The notes under the pieces: model-generated
What the model saw: the letters and a program-made list of their open reading frames with translations, nothing else
Databases searched by the model: none
What the model was told of the DNA's origin: nothing
Translations under genes and position numbers: made by a program
Assembly (NCBI GenBank): GCA_003344405.1
Contig: NOWV01000348.1
Span: forward strand, 1-42,388
Direction: 5' to 3'
DNA from: Trichoplax sp. H2
Taxonomy: Eukaryota; Placozoa; Uniplacotomia; Trichoplacea
Length of the DNA: 42,388 nt
In this document: piece after piece, positions 24,416 to 38,200 of the stretch
Position numbering within the stretch: the stretch's first letter is position 1
How the letters are laid out: each line of letters starts with the position of its first letter

Positions 24416-25060
24416 CCTTTTGTTATGCTACCTGTCATCTGCACTGAATGATCAACACAACGGTGTCGTCTGCAAGACCAGCTACTGCTCAAAGTTTGCT
24501 CAAGACGGATTTAAATCTTGTAGGATTAAGGTATTGGAGTCCACTGGAGGTGATTCAATGGCTAAAATTATTCAAATATGTTAGCTAAAATGATCGTTGA
24601 GTGCATTCGGACTCTTCCAATACAGTAAACTACTATTCTACGCCATAGTTTGCATGATTTGATTGGTAATAATAGGCTGTGTTGACATGGATGTGCTAGA
24701 GCTGCATTGATTTTTGCTGGTAAAATTGCTGCGACCAGTGGTTGATTGATTGCTGTTATTCATTTAGTTAACGATGGCTCTTATTCTAAGAATATGTAAA
24801 AGATCCACAAAAACATTGACTTATCAGAGGTTAAGACAGGTATTGTAAATGAATAGTGACAGTTGACTAGGATGATAATAAAATTGACTCTGTTCATCAA
24901 TTGTCCATGACTACGTGACTGTACCATCTCCACGATTTCTTGCAAGATTAAACACAAATTCAATCACCCTCCCTAGTTACGTACGTGTAGAAAACATTTC
25001 TATCTATCCAGATGAATTTAAACCATTGTCATGATGCAAATGAAGTGTTGGTAAGGCTAT

Positions 25061-25270
25061 ACATGCAATCGACTTGATGGCCTCATGATGTAATGTCGTA
25101 TAGTTATAGAGAGCCGTTACAGGAGTTGCAGTAATGGTTGGACTATGTGATGACGCTTTTTTTAATACATGCAATCGACTTGATGGCCTCATGATGTAAT
25201 GTCATATAGTAATAGAGAGCCATTACAGGATTTGCTGCAATGGTTAAACTGTATGTGATGACGCTTTTTA
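25061..25270. repeat. Tandem duplication of a 106-base unit
   Basis: Copy 1 is 25061-25166 and copy 2 is 25167-25270. Both begin ACATGCAATCGACTTGATGG and end with GTGATGACGCTTTTT. By eye they differ at about ten positions, so the duplication is fairly recent. No coding sense was found; the minus frame over it spans the repeat and has no family. Confidence 0.85.
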
Positions 25271-25462
25271 GCAGGAGCTAGTGCCAGTCATTTCGAATTT
25301 TCTACAACTGCATAATTAAATTATAGGACTATTGTCCTACATACATCGGTTATTAGCCTTAAATAAACGTATTCGTTATACATCGAACAACCACCATGCT
25401 AGGTTGATCCCTGTGCAGTATGCATTGTTCATGTTATGATCTTTCATTAGAACTGTATCGAC

Positions 25463-25830
25463 TGCGTTGACGAGATTGTTCAATGATGCTTTGCTACAGA
25501 AAATAATAATTGATGTTCAAAACGCAATATCATTTTCAATTTTACAGTTGATGCGTGTAATAACACCATTTTACAATAGGAATGAATAAGCCACAATCAG
25601 TGAAATATTAATTTTATACCATCGTTCAAATATTATCCATGAACTGCTGACATATATGCTATAGGCCACCTTGATTAGATTACTTGATGATGATTTGATA
25701 CAAAGAATAATTGGTGTTCAAAACGCAATATCATTTTCAATTTTGTAGCTTATGCGTGTAGTAACAACAATTTTCAATAGAACTGATTAAGTCACAGTCA
25801 GTGAAATATTAATTTTATAACATCATCCTT
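25463..25830. repeat. Direct repeat of about 150 bases, spaced about 204 bases, upstream of LDHD
   Basis: Copies lie at about 25463-25630 and 25667-25830. The best-conserved parts are GTTCAAAACGCAATATCATT (25514 and 25717) and GTGAAATATTAATTTTATA (25600 and 25801), with ATGCGTGTA between. The copies have drifted more than the tandem repeat just upstream. They sit directly before the LDHD exons, so an effect on its promoter or on an unseen first exon is possible but unproven. Confidence 0.75.
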
Positions 25831-26006
25831 CTAATTCGTTTATCAAAGCACTATCTCCCTTACGTATGGCCGGCCATATATTTCAAGAGAGACCATAAAT
25901 AAAGATGCACGCTTTCGCTTTGTGTTTAATATGAAACTCAATTCATCTTCTGCATAGTGAGTGATAGGTCATGTCCTATAATAACGGTTATTCTCTTACT
26001 ATTTAG

Positions 26007-28617
26007 GTACGTTTATTGTCGAACGATGTTGTAACACAATTTCAAAATCTTCTGGGTGAAAGCAATGTCTCAATAGCTGAAACTACGCGCCAGCATCATG
26101 GACAAGATGAATCACCATTTCCTGGTGCCATGCCTGATGTAGTAGTATCTCCTAAGAATACGGAACAAGTGAGCTCTGTCGCTAAAATATGCTACGAGAG
26201 TAAACTACCAATGATACCGTATGGCACTGGAACTGGGCTGGAAGGTGGCGTTTGCGCTGTAAAAGTAGGATATCAATGCAGTCTTTATGATGATAAACAA
26301 TAATATAAACCCTATGCTACTCGACTATATACGAGTGCTGTAGGCAGTATCTTGCGCTTTGATTGAAAGTTGATTGCAATGCGTAATTACTGTACTATGA
26401 CGATCTAGTCATTCGAAGGGTACATTGTAAACTTAGATTAGATTATGATGCAGCAGTGTTAACATAATATGCTAGCGTATTTAATAATATCCGCTAAAAA
26501 ATAACTCTTGTTAACAAGGGTGGCGTATGTCTGGACTTAAGCCAAATGGAAGAAAGTATAGATGTTAATATGAGCGACCTTGATGCAACCGTAACCGCTA
26601 GCATAACGAGGATTGCCTTAAATAATTATTTACACGATACTGGGTTGTGGTTCCCTATAGGTTGTGTATAAATTTCTACTGTGTCAACTTATTTTCTCAT
26701 AAATCTACTGGCTCGGTCAATTAAAGCGTGATACTCTATAAAATTTCATAGTTTGCCTGAAACTGTTCTCACTATTTTCCGATTCCCTTCATTGTAACAG
26801 ATCCAGGTGCTGATGCATCATTGTGCGGAATGGTAGCTACCAGTGCATCTGGCACGACGGCAGTAAGGTATAGTCAAATTATTGATCCAGTTTTAGTCAA
26901 TTGGAAAGTCAACTGATGTTGTCACCTCATCTCTACGGTTTCTTTCTTCTAAATACTTTTCAGATATGGAACAATGCGCGAAAATGTAATTAATCTTGAA
27001 GTTGTTCTTGCTGATGGCTCTATCCTGCATACAGCTGGAAAGGGGCTACATCCTAGGTAACTGATTATTTTATACTATTACGAGCTGTAAAACATGTTAT
27101 CGAATCTAAATAACAACAAATGACGTTATGTGAATTATAGAAAGACCGCTGCTGGATACAATTTAACCAATCTATTCGTTGGTTCAGAGGGTACTTTGGG
27201 CATAATTACCAAAGCGACTTTACGCCTATATTCAATTCCAGAAGTAGGTTTCAGCAATGTCTTATACACCGTATAACCCTTAAAGATACTCATAACCTTA
27301 GACTTACAAGACCGATTGAAGCCAAATACTGTATTTTTCAAACTTTTACAGAAAATGTCTGCGACGTGCTCGTTTCCATCAACAGAAGATGCGATTAACA
27401 GCGTCGAGCAGATCCTACTATACAATGTACCCATCGTTAGAATTGGTACGCATTCATAATTTAGATATTTCCATCTCAATGTGGAACTGTGCATGCTGTA
27501 CTACTCTCAGTAAAAGCTACAGGTAAACATACTACAAATTCTGGTAATAATAATGATTAATATTGAATATGTCCTGAAGAATTTCTGGACGAGAGTGCTG
27601 TTGACGCATGCAACAAATATTCCCACTTGGACCATCCAGTACAACCTATGATATTTTTAGAGTTTTACGGCTCGAAAGCAGAAATTGAGAGTCAAGTTGA
27701 TATTGTCGGTATGTTTAACATCGCTTTGATGTATCTAACTGATGTATTTCCGTAAGCCAATGCCGTAGAATCTTATACAAAACAAAAATATTTTTCAACC
27801 ATTACAGAAGAAGTTATAAGCAGCCAAAATGGAACTGAATTAAAGTGGGCAAAAACAACTGAAGAACATAGTAAGCTTTGGAAGGCTCGTCACAATGCCT
27901 TATATGCTGCCAAGGCTTTGAGGCCAGGATCAAAAGTACGTTTAGTAACAGTTATCGGTTGTACTATATCCTATATTGAAGTATAAATGATGGTTCTAGG
28001 CAAAAATTACCGATGTTGCGGTACCGATATCAAAGCTTGCGGAAATACTAACGAAAACAAAAGAAGAAATCAAGAAAGAAGATCTTCTTTGTAGGAAATG
28101 ATACTGCTGTGGTTGCATACCTTACAGTTCAGTCTATGAGGCAGTAAAATTAAAGTATTGCTGCGTTTCTAATGTTAACAGGCTGTATTGTGGGACATGT
28201 TGGCGATGGTAATTTTCATTGCTTGGTTATGCACGATCCCTCAAATCAGCAGGAATTAGAGAAAATAGAGGCTTTCAGCTCAAAATTAGCAATGTAAGAA
28301 TTACAAAAAAAGAGAATTCCTAATTTCTAACACGTTGCTATTCCTTACTATTTATCTATCACCTTGTCTCAACTTATTGTGTATATACCCACGAAATTTC
28401 GTATGATGATTACATGATGTTATTTTAATTCATTACCGTGTGCAGATTCGCTCAAGATCTAGGTGGGACATGTACCGGTGAACACGGCATCGGACTTGGT
28501 AAAATGAAATTGCTAGAACGTGAAGTAGGAAATACTGGAATATCGGTTATGAAATCAATTAAGAAGGCCTTAGATCCACATAATTTATTGAACCCTGGTA
28601 AAATTTTGAAAATTTAA
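26007..28617 (+). CDS. LDHD: D-lactate dehydrogenase (cytochrome), mitochondrial; FAD-linked (5' exon missing)
   Basis: Eleven exons (26007-26264, 26519-26660, 26801-26867, 26964-27056, 27141-27243, 27352-27445, 27580-27708, 27808-27935, 28000-28090, 28182-28293, 28446-28617) join in phase to 462 residues and TAA. The enzyme oxidises D-lactate and related D-2-hydroxyacids to 2-oxoacids, passing electrons through FAD to cytochrome c in mitochondria. Family signatures in order: an FAD-binding PP-loop [11 protein letters not shown] (about 71-81), [34 protein letters not shown] (about 192-207), the HVGDGNFH motif (374-381) and GEHGIG (417-422), whose histidines bind the catalytic metal, then the terminal LNPGKIL. 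It matches animal LDHD throughout and lacks only the first 20-45 residues (presequence). An in-frame TAG just before 26007 shows that a further upstream exon, ending in phase 0, is needed. Related D-2-hydroxyglutarate dehydrogenase is less likely from the motif wording. Confidence 0.94.
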
Positions 28618-31332
28618 CCATGACATTTTATATACTACAAAATGTAATGCCATTCCAATCTTTCAGCATTTGCCAATTATAAAATAACTCTCTATCGATC
28701 AATATATATTACATTAATCCATGTTATCTATCCTTACTAACACACGTCCTAAAACATTCTTTTGTACAAAATCGCCAGTAATTGCGTTAGTGCAGGATAT
28801 TCTTAGTTGCAGTATCTTATTTACCGTTAGATTATTACAAAATTTAGGTCATACCGTCGAAATTAAGCTAAGTGAAATAGTCTTATCTCAAAGTTAGAAA
28901 TTAAATATTACAATACTAGATCGTAAATGAAGCCTGTTTAAATTTAAATATTTTAATTCCTTAAATCATATAATTTATGAAATGCAAAAAAATGTAATAG
29001 CAATAAACATGCTTAGTTTTAATGCAACATCTGCCAGTTATTGCTTAACCGTAACCATATCTTTTGTGGACTATGTACGGTAGCGCTTTGGGTTGTAATC
29101 GATAGTATCCTAATTGTCGAACACAATACTAATTACAACATAAATATAACGGACTAAGTCGCCAAGCGACATCAATATCTTTCATCTCGTGCAATATTTT
29201 GGATTTAGATATAAAAATATTGAAAATAAGTAAAAGTTTTTAAAAGAAAAATTTCTTGATTAAATAATGTAAATACCTAGTCATTGCAAAACACACTGCT
29301 AGGGAAAACATTATAATGTGGGACCGTACTTGAAGACGAGATAAAGTAACTTTACCATAATGACTGATACCGTGATACGCATAACGCATACAGTATATGG
29401 TATACTTATAAGAACTGTATAATTAGCCAAATCGCAATCGTATAGAGTTACAAAAATTGGTAATACAACTAAAAGGTACCCATGGCCTTAAGGACTTAGC
29501 ACTGATAGCAAATTTACGCTAAATACGGTAGACATTAATTAGCAGAAACTGTGCTTACTTAAATCTACACTGAATTAAAAACTACTTCCATAGCACAATA
29601 TTGCCATTTAATAGCTACCGCAATTTATTAGTGTTTGCCTTGCGGGTATTTTAGTATCTCTTTAACCAAAATTAATATCAATCGATCAATTTTCCGGACT
29701 CTTTATGATTATCGAAGTCAATGAACCAATACGTAGAAAAAAATCTTGCGCTCATAGTGCCATATCCACAACTAATTCTAGCTACTAGGACACTTTCTTG
29801 ACTTAAAGGCGGTCAGAATTTTGCTTATAAACTGATAATGTAAATTGCTAGTAACTTATAGGTTATTGTTATACCTAAAATTGGTTATTACGGAAAGAAC
29901 ATCTAGTATATTTTTGAAATAGTATGAAGGAGAGCGTATTCATTTTGGCATATGGGCTTAAACTAATGGTAGTAGTAAAAGAGCTATGCATAAATTTTTG
30001 GCATTATATTCTTGTTAACACTAGTTCCGACTAAATATTACATTAAAAGTAACTATAAAAACGAAATTGTTTTTCGATGATAAATAAGTAACTGATGATC
30101 CTAAAGTAACAATTACAGTATATAGTCCTACAGTACCAATATACCTTTATATAGAATGCAAAAGTCTATAAAGAATGAAATTGTGTTATAATAATCTAAA
30201 GAAATAAATGTCACGTACATAATTATAACCGGCATTAGTATTAAAAGGACTCTATTTTAATAAGTTACTATACAATACATAAATGCAATAACGCAATTAC
30301 TGTATTACCGTTACAATTCTACTGTATAACTGATATTTCACGTTATAATAATATTCATACCCCTGATTTTATTTTCAAGTCAAAAGTACCATATATAATC
30401 ACAATCTTAGAGTTAACACAATCTGAAATGTTTCACTTAATACTGGTAAAAGCCTTGAATACTGTCTTAATAAATTACCGATATTTTATACATTCATTAT
30501 TATAATATTAGTTGAGGTTATTACTAATTAATAAAACAAATCTTTACATCAATACAATAGCCCAGCCATGAATAGTAATCATTACGTCAAATTAGTCTGC
30601 AAAGTTTAACGTAGCTAATCTCCAATCGATATTCTACCGTCATTAGATATTAACATAAATTGGAATATCTAACAGGAGTAAACCTCAGGAATAATATTAT
30701 ATCATTGTCACGGTAGTTTGTCGCTGTAAAAATTAAATTAGTGAAACCTATGTTAAGACAATTTCGATAGCTTAAGCTTGTTAAGAACTATTGAACATCA
30801 AAAATCGCGTTGAAATACTTCTGGACGGTAGAATTGAAGTTAACATCAATATAGAGTATGTGGAATTATCCCGTTTACAGCTCAAATCATCGTGATTGTG
30901 ACTACTTTACAGTAGATTGCACATGGCCACATAAATGCTTCGCAAAAAATACGTATATTACAATCTGATTATCTTATATTAGTCACTGGATATCTATATC
31001 CTTAGAGATTGCGGTCTTTAGGCGAGATAGTTACACATAAAAGGTATTATCTGATATTTTTTGAAGGTAATGGATACTGATTAAGACATACCAGCAACAA
31101 CACTTATAGAAGAGTATAGGGGCGCGGTGTAACATATAATAAAGAGAGTTCTTAAAATTAGTGTTTAAACATAAACTACCAGGTGTCTAATTCTTTCCGT
31201 TATCTGCTAGCAGAGGAAAATTATTCCTGATAGTATAGATAAGTAGTGCGGAAGTCAGCTTCTAGATCGTAAATTACATTATCACAAGCTGTTTTATAAC
31301 ATTCACAGGCCTATACCGCGATCTAAGCGTCA
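28618..31332. other. AT-rich intergenic region, no gene seen
   Basis: No protein-like frame or exon chain was found on either strand. AATAAA at 29002-29007 is a possible but distant 3' end signal for LDHD. The right part must hold the 3' flank of the reverse-strand GPCR that ends at 31333. Confidence 0.5.
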
Positions 31333-32274
31333 TTAAGCACTGGTAGTTCTTGAACTTCGTAATTTTTCACGAAGATTCTGTCCAAAAAGTGCATAAATCA
31401 TTGGATGTATGATGGTAGAGATATTAGCTACAAATACACTCCAAAAGAGTAATTCCTTCTCCCAGCCAGAATAGTAACCACTGCTGAGTTCTTTATACAT
31501 CTGGACGGTCCAAACGGGTGTCCAGCAAACTATAAAAACCAATGTTATGACAATAACACAAATTACAGCGCGTTGCTTTTTACGCATCACATTACGACTT
31601 GTAGTTATGCTTGCTCGAATTCTCAAGCTGACTTTAAAATATGAAAGTATCACTATCATCAGAGGTATAATATATAAAGCAGTGAGTTGAAAGACCACCA
31701 TTATGATTTTAAATATATTCGATCCATAATCGCGAATACAGAAATGCGCTGTTAATGAACCATCTAAAAATACGAAGGCTTCTTCACGTAAAATATACAA
31801 GTATGGTGTCATAAGAACGGCTGAAAGGACCCATAAGCCAATGATGATATTTCTTGTACGATCAGGAGATTTACTCCGATAGAGTGGTCTACAAATAGCA
31901 AGGTAACGATCGACTGCAACAGCCACTAACGTTAATTCTACATTAGTTATAGCCGTCAATCGAATATAATTTAATAACTTACAGGCAACAGGACCAAGTA
32001 TCCATAATCCTTTATAATAATCAGTCAAGACATTAACCGGAATATAAAATAACGCTACTATTAAATCAGCAAAAGCCAAAGATATAATATATCGCTCGTT
32101 TGTAGGTACCTTAAAACGCTTATTTTTAAGCAAGACAACAATAATACCAATATTGCCAATCATAGCAAAGAGTAATAATATCGTATTTACAATCACTTTA
32201 CCGACCATTTCAGAAGGAGATTTCACATATATATCCCAAATTGTTAATGATGAAATATTATGCGCCGACGACAT
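31333..32274 (-). CDS. Class A (rhodopsin-like) G protein-coupled receptor, single exon, 313 aa
   Basis: This is a complete intronless seven-helix receptor. An N-terminal N-glycosylation site (N6) precedes TM1 with GN (N41). TM2 has LAFAD (D70), TM3 starts at C98 and ends in DRY (122-124), TM4 has W148, and C179 in the second extracellular loop pairs with C98. TM5 has P204 and TM6 has CWTP (250-253). TM7 reads HPMIY (290-294) where NPxxY is usual, so position 7.49 is His. The C-tail is short (about 18 residues) and Ser/Thr-rich, without a palmitoylation cysteine. The layout resembles peptide or amine receptors, but the ligand cannot be told; TM3 lacks the aspartate (3.32) typical of amine receptors. 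The start is the first ATG after an AT-rich leader. It is paralogous to the gene at 40591-41589. Confidence 0.93.
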   Translation of the reverse strand: MSSAHNISSLTIWDIYVKSPSEMVGKVIVNTILLLFAMIGNIGIIVVLLKNKRFKVPTNERYIISLAFADLIVALFYIPVNVLTDYYKGLWILGPVACKLLNYIRLTAITNVELTLVAVAVDRYLAICRPLYRSKSPDRTRNIIIGLWVLSAVLMTPYLYILREEAFVFLDGSLTAHFCIRDYGSNIFKIIMVVFQLTALYIIPLMIVILSYFKVSLRIRASITTSRNVMRKKQRAVICVIVITLVFIVCWTPVWTVQMYKELSSGYYSGWEKELLFWSVFVANISTIIHPMIYALFGQNLREKLRSSRTTSA

Positions 32275-35200
32275 CGTTTTATGCGCTTGTTCGACCTTTG
32301 AACAAGATCTCGGATAAAGAATAAATTTAATTCAGCTAAAATTAATTCAGTAATTGAGTAGCTTGTCTTAGAGATACAAGTAATATCAGACGAAGGATAT
32401 TACCTCTGTATATTTATTCGAATTTTATTTAAAAGATTGAGTGGACCAATGTATAGAAATATATTATTGACAGAAATGAAGAAGGGATTAATAAGGCAAC
32501 GTACTATAACTGTAATAATCTGACAATTGCAGTTGCAAATACATATATACACTATATATGAAATAATAGTAGACTGAGAATAAGACAATAACCATAGCAG
32601 TAGCTAAGATCAATGCTTCCTTGATCATCAGATGGTATGGCGGAATAAACAATAACTGACGGCAAGAATTAAATCAGTCTGCCAATCAGAATATTCCCTC
32701 TTCGATAACATAAATCTAATTTATATCCTATCAATTGAAATAAAATTAGAGGAGAAAATTGTTTTATTCATAAACTTTGTTTGCCACACAAATTAAACAA
32801 TCAATATGCAACCTATCGTGACCTAATCTTAATAATACCCTGCTGATAAAGCGACAGTATTAAACTATTTACTAATGTACATTCAGCAATTATTATTAAT
32901 TCCAAATTAGAACCTTCATCTAATTTTCTCTTGCCTCTTCCGAGTCAATAGCTACACTTCGATCAACATAATACATATGGCATCGAAACCAATATTTCTC
33001 TATTCTATTTTAGAATTTATGAATAATAATGAATGAACTGATGATTGACTATGTTGTGGCCTGATAAAATTAATCAGCAATGAGTTACGACATATTTCAA
33101 TAGGTTTAAATATCCTATACTCGCCATTGATTTGATTTTACCACAAATTCAGCTCAGAATTAATCTTTCAAGGACTCCTATTGAAGTGAATGAAAAGTTT
33201 GGACTTTCATTTTTTAGCAATTTTATGTTTTCTGGATAAATTGAATCGATAAAAGGACAGATTCAATAAAGATTTTATATGCATCAGTCAGTTTAAAATC
33301 TAAAAAACATTTTATTTAATGATTGTCCGTAAGACATCATTATCGATACATGTTAGTTAAAATGAAATTAAAGGTAGATAGTCAAATCTTTAACATACTG
33401 TAATTAGTTACGGTAGGTTATGTAGAAGATGAAATTATTTCTCAATTAATTTTACTTATAATTTTCAATGATTTTCCAATCATACACTGATTAAGTTAGA
33501 CTAAAATTAAAGATGTGGTCTGGTGACTTTACGCAGAAAAACAAATAGTCATCTTAGTCTATGGTATTTTGTTCAGCAAGCCTATCAGAATCCTACTTAC
33601 TTTAATTTAGAATATCTATATACTAATAAATGCTAATTATCTTCCCTTAGTATAAATAAAATTAATATTATTCAAAGAATTCATAGAATTATTTCGTAAC
33701 TAGAATGGACTGTTAGAAAACCAATAATAAATTCACTTCAGTTTCCGCTTCTAAATAACACCAATACATTTACCAGACATTGTATAAATCGCAATTACAA
33801 ATACGTATAGAATGGAATCACTGCAAAATAATTGAATACGATAATTCATAATAATAGATTAATAACAATGGTTGCTAAGGTATATAAAATAAATTTGGAT
33901 GTCACCATAAAATGAACTAGTTCCGATAAATTGAAAACAGAGGCTTCTTCTACTCTGATTCTTTAATAATTCTTGGAATAATATACAGTTCACGTACATA
34001 CCTTCCACCTTAAAAGATATAAATGATCTTGATGTTATAATATGAATTTACGAGATATCGAACAAACCAAGCAGACAATAACTTAGCAAATGGACTATTG
34101 ATCGTATAAAATCGAATTATACTGGTTCCAATATAATTCACCGACAGCTTGTAAATTAATACGATCTTCCCCAGCCTAATCTACATTTTGTTAACTTCAA
34201 TAAATTTAATTGTATAGGTAATTTTTTAGTCTATTTATTTCAATAATATTAGGACGATAATCAACTGAGACTAGAATATTTCATGTAATTTCTATTCTAT
34301 TGTTAAGATATATTTATTGTAAATCTTGGATATTTTTGTTTATCTCAAATCTTTTGTTTTATTGATTTTGAATTTTAGCAATATTCTTTAATTGATAAAA
34401 TAATATTTGTTTAGAGATGCAACAAAATAATAGAAAAAAGGAATCGATATAGCCGTAAGGCACTATAATTACCATGACACAAGTAAATCGCTATAGACTA
34501 CTGTATAAGTAGCAATTCTTGTAATAACAACGTGGTACAACTTGGACATTAATATAACTTTTAATTCCAGTAAATTTAGTTACTAAATAAATACCATCAT
34601 TGGTCACCATCATTGCATCATATTTTCTTTAATAGCCTTGCCTATAAAAATCCTTGTAAAAGAATTAGAAAATGCATGAACCAATATCTATATCTAATAA
34701 TCTTGTCTACTTGCTATCGTTACTATAATTTTTTATCAACTTGCCATCCTCATTGCCATTGTTATTTAATAAACCCTAACAAATGAGAACTTTGAGAAAG
34801 AAGAGCTAATCTACTTTGCTCTTTGACACTTACTGTGCCTAACTTATTGCCGCTTGATATGCAGAGAATCTCAATTTGCAGTCATTATCCTGCCTCTACA
34901 GAAATCTTATGTCACAAAGGAGTAATTTTGACTCGTTAACAATAGTATATTTTACTCTCTGACACTATTCTGAGTGATGTTGTTTTATTAAATTAGTGCT
35001 TCAATACGGTAGTCTTCGTTAGTGTAAAGTGCAATGGATTATTTACTACAACGCGTAGAAATATAAAAATCTTTAATTATGATTTAGTACAACAGAATTA
35101 TTGCAATTGTTCTCATAATTTCGCGAAATAAGGCGTAACGAACTCATGAATCTGAATCATAAGCAGAATTGAATTTTTACCCTGATTGACGTGCAATATT

Positions 35201-38200
35201 CATTTCAAATATCAAATAACTCATCTTCCTTAACGTTTAGTTGATTCTTAATCTGCGCAAATTCGTAGCATCTCTACCGTGCAATAATTTTAAATGCTAT
35301 GAATGGCTTTGAATATCGATGAATTATAATAAATACAACAGAAAATTAAATGTATTGCTTCTAGATAGTCCTGCTAAAATATACAATTTCGCGCATACTT
35401 CTTTATTCCAGTAATACTATCGATCACGTAGATGCTTTATTGTGCTACAGATTGTAAAATGCAAGCAATATATCACGGTCCATTATATCATTAATACATT
35501 CATTTATTGCCTTTTAATCGAAGCTCAATAAATTTTAAAACAAATTTAAATCATTTAGTAATTTCATACTGTTTCATTAAAATACGTAAAATTATCACGG
35601 TACTGCGTTACTATTTAATTAATTATTAATTCCTGGATAATGGATGCTTTAAAATAGTCTAGATAAAGTCATATGCTATGTTTGGTGTTTAATTTTGTTG
35701 GCCTTGTAGTTAATACTGCAGTAATAGACTTATGATATAGAATACAAACCTTTATGAGCAAATTCACTCTAGATTGAAAGGTGTGCTGAGCTCTAATAAT
35801 TGAACTACATATGATTATTTAACACTGAAATTCACTGTAGAAATCTATTTAAGAGTGTGGTTGTAAAATAAAAGTAGAAATTGCTAAGAAGTGTGCAGAA
35901 GTCGTAATGAGAAGAAAAGTGTAGCAATTAACCAGTTGCCTATGAAGTATAGCCGAGAAATCGAGTTCTCATATATTGCCCGTGTACAGACTAAAAATAT
36001 TGAGAGAAATAGCTCGAGTTGTCGTACCTACACTACAATTCTTTACAAATCTTGCCATAAGTAATGGTTATTATAAAAACATGCGCCAATTTTTTAAACT
36101 TAACCATATTGAATATTCTCTTATGTTACAATAGGCTTAATATTTAACCTAGTACTATGAATCTAATGTGTAAGGAATACCGCACGTTTACATAACTGCA
36201 CAGTAAATATATGGTCTAATTCTTTATGATTAGTTTATACACAATATCAATCAAAGTAGTTATAAAAGTCAATACAAGAATGAAACGTAAAATCAGAGAT
36301 AGTTATTAGTTACTTGGATGACAAAAAGTGTCTATATAGTCTTATAATAGATCAAAAATTTTTATTGTAATAACCTTAATAACAACTTGGTCAGTATCGA
36401 TCGTGGTTTCTAAAACAAGATATTACGATCAAGCTTGGCAAAATTTTCTGACTTTAGCAAAATTTTAGTATGATTGGAATAAAAAATTGCAGATATATCA
36501 ATTGCCCTAAGTTGTCAAACCTGCAATCTACAAGTCTTGAGCATAATTTGAAGCTTTAATAATTGAAAAATATTAAAATTGTTGAAGTTTATTGAACTTA
36601 CAATTTTTAAACTACATTAGAATACACTTATTGCCGATACACTCAATTTTTTATATCAATTATCTTTTAGTAGTTCGAGCATTATTTCGGATATATCCAG
36701 GACCATTAAGAATCCATTATCGTCAATCCCTAAAACAGGACGTTGGAAAAAAATAAATTTTTCAATTATCAAAACTTAATCAATTTTTAGTCAATTGATA
36801 TTAATGCTTACAAATTGCAATATTAGACCAATTTGCTAACGATTGGCATACGAAGCTCAAAAGCTCTACAATAAAAATACTCATAGTGTGAATTCTAAGT
36901 AGCGTTAAAGTACTGAAAAGAAGCCAATTTATCAGTCGGATTAATTAATTATGACTGCATTATTCCTCATAAATCCATAATCAATATTAATCTAATTTTT
37001 CAAACTAATTTCCGTCTAAAAATAGTAATTTACGTAATAATTATGGGTATTATAGTAGCAGAAATAAATACAATACGTCAGCATAGTAAAATAATAAGAA
37101 CTATTAGGTTCATTAAACTGAAAGAAATCATTGATTGCGAGGTTGCAATAATCCAAATTACTAAGAATTAATATGCTATGTATTATTATATCATACTATT
37201 CTGAATATGATTCATTCAATCATGCCATTGTTCAAAACATCAACAATTTAAATGTCAATATAAACATTTTTATACATTACGGTACATGAAACGATAGTTA
37301 AAATTTCAAACCCACATCTAATTACTACTGTTTATACGAACTACTCATATGTGAGTACACTAATTTCAGATGACATAATAGGATATTTACGGTATTCGTT
37401 CAATGCTAGAATTTTATGATTTTTGGTAAGCACAAAATTATTGTTTGAAGAACATAGCACCGTCTTCTATCATTTAAAGTTCAATATTGTACGTACTCCT
37501 TTCCTTTAAAAGTGCGCATAGAGTAAAGGAAAACAAATATTTATAAATATAATAATAGCTACAATGCTAACCTTACAATACTTTAATTTATTTAGCCGCG
37601 GACGGTGGAACTATTTATTTTTAATTGCTAAAGGTACAAAATAGTTCTAATATGTCCTCTAGTTTTTTCATATTGTCATATGATTAATACATATTGCATA
37701 AGTGTTAGGCAAGATCTAGCTTTTTGATGCAGTTTTATTAATACAGTTAAATATCTGGATATGTATCATACTGTATATCAAAATTTTCCAACTTTATCGG
37801 CTAAAATTACTACAATATTCTATAATCTATCTATCGATAGAAATAATCTAGCAAACTGATTAATTTTTATTTATTTATAAATCGTACAACCTGTGAACCA
37901 TTTCAGCTATCATTTTCCTATAAATAACATTGAAGATGAAATGTTAGGAAGGAAGGAAGTACTATATACGGTAGATCTGAAATGTTTATCTCAACTTAAA
38001 AATTTTTATTCATTATTATAAGATCGGAAAGCGATAGAATAAAGACCTCTGATAACGGTTATTAATGTCGCAAGGTCAGCCCGAGGATATGTTTAAAAAC
38101 CTTTGATATTTCATTCATTTTTTAATTTATGGCCTTAAATTAAGAAAAAGTTTTCTTGAATATTCGTAGGGCCTTCTCTAAGTTCATAATATGCATAAAT

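Larger units (their letters stand above)
22659..26006. other. Repeat-rich interval between TRAF7 and LDHD
   Basis: After the TRAF7 stop, 22659-22827 is open in three frames on both strands, including a 76-codon plus frame (22597-22827) and a 76-codon minus frame (22515-22745). None has a family or joining exon, so I treat it as 3' UTR. A candidate AATAAA lies at 23313. Then come the GTAC cluster (23680-24415), a 106-base tandem duplication (25061-25270) and a spaced direct repeat (25463-25830). The start exon of LDHD, with its mitochondrial presequence, probably lies in the last kilobase or so but was not recognised. Confidence 0.5.

Noticed and set aside
23830-24416. Three frames of 79-112 codons in the GTAC cluster
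   Set aside because: They are generated by GTACAG/CTGTAC repeats (Val-Gln-Cys-Thr and Tyr-Cys-Thr runs) and by the duplicated segment.
27135-27494. 119-codon minus frame
   Set aside because: It is antisense to LDHD exons 5 and 6 and their intron.
35852-35924. Short protein-like stretch in the desert between the GPCR genes
   Set aside because: It has only about 22 codons before a stop, with no partner exon or recognised family; it is within chance for 8 kb.
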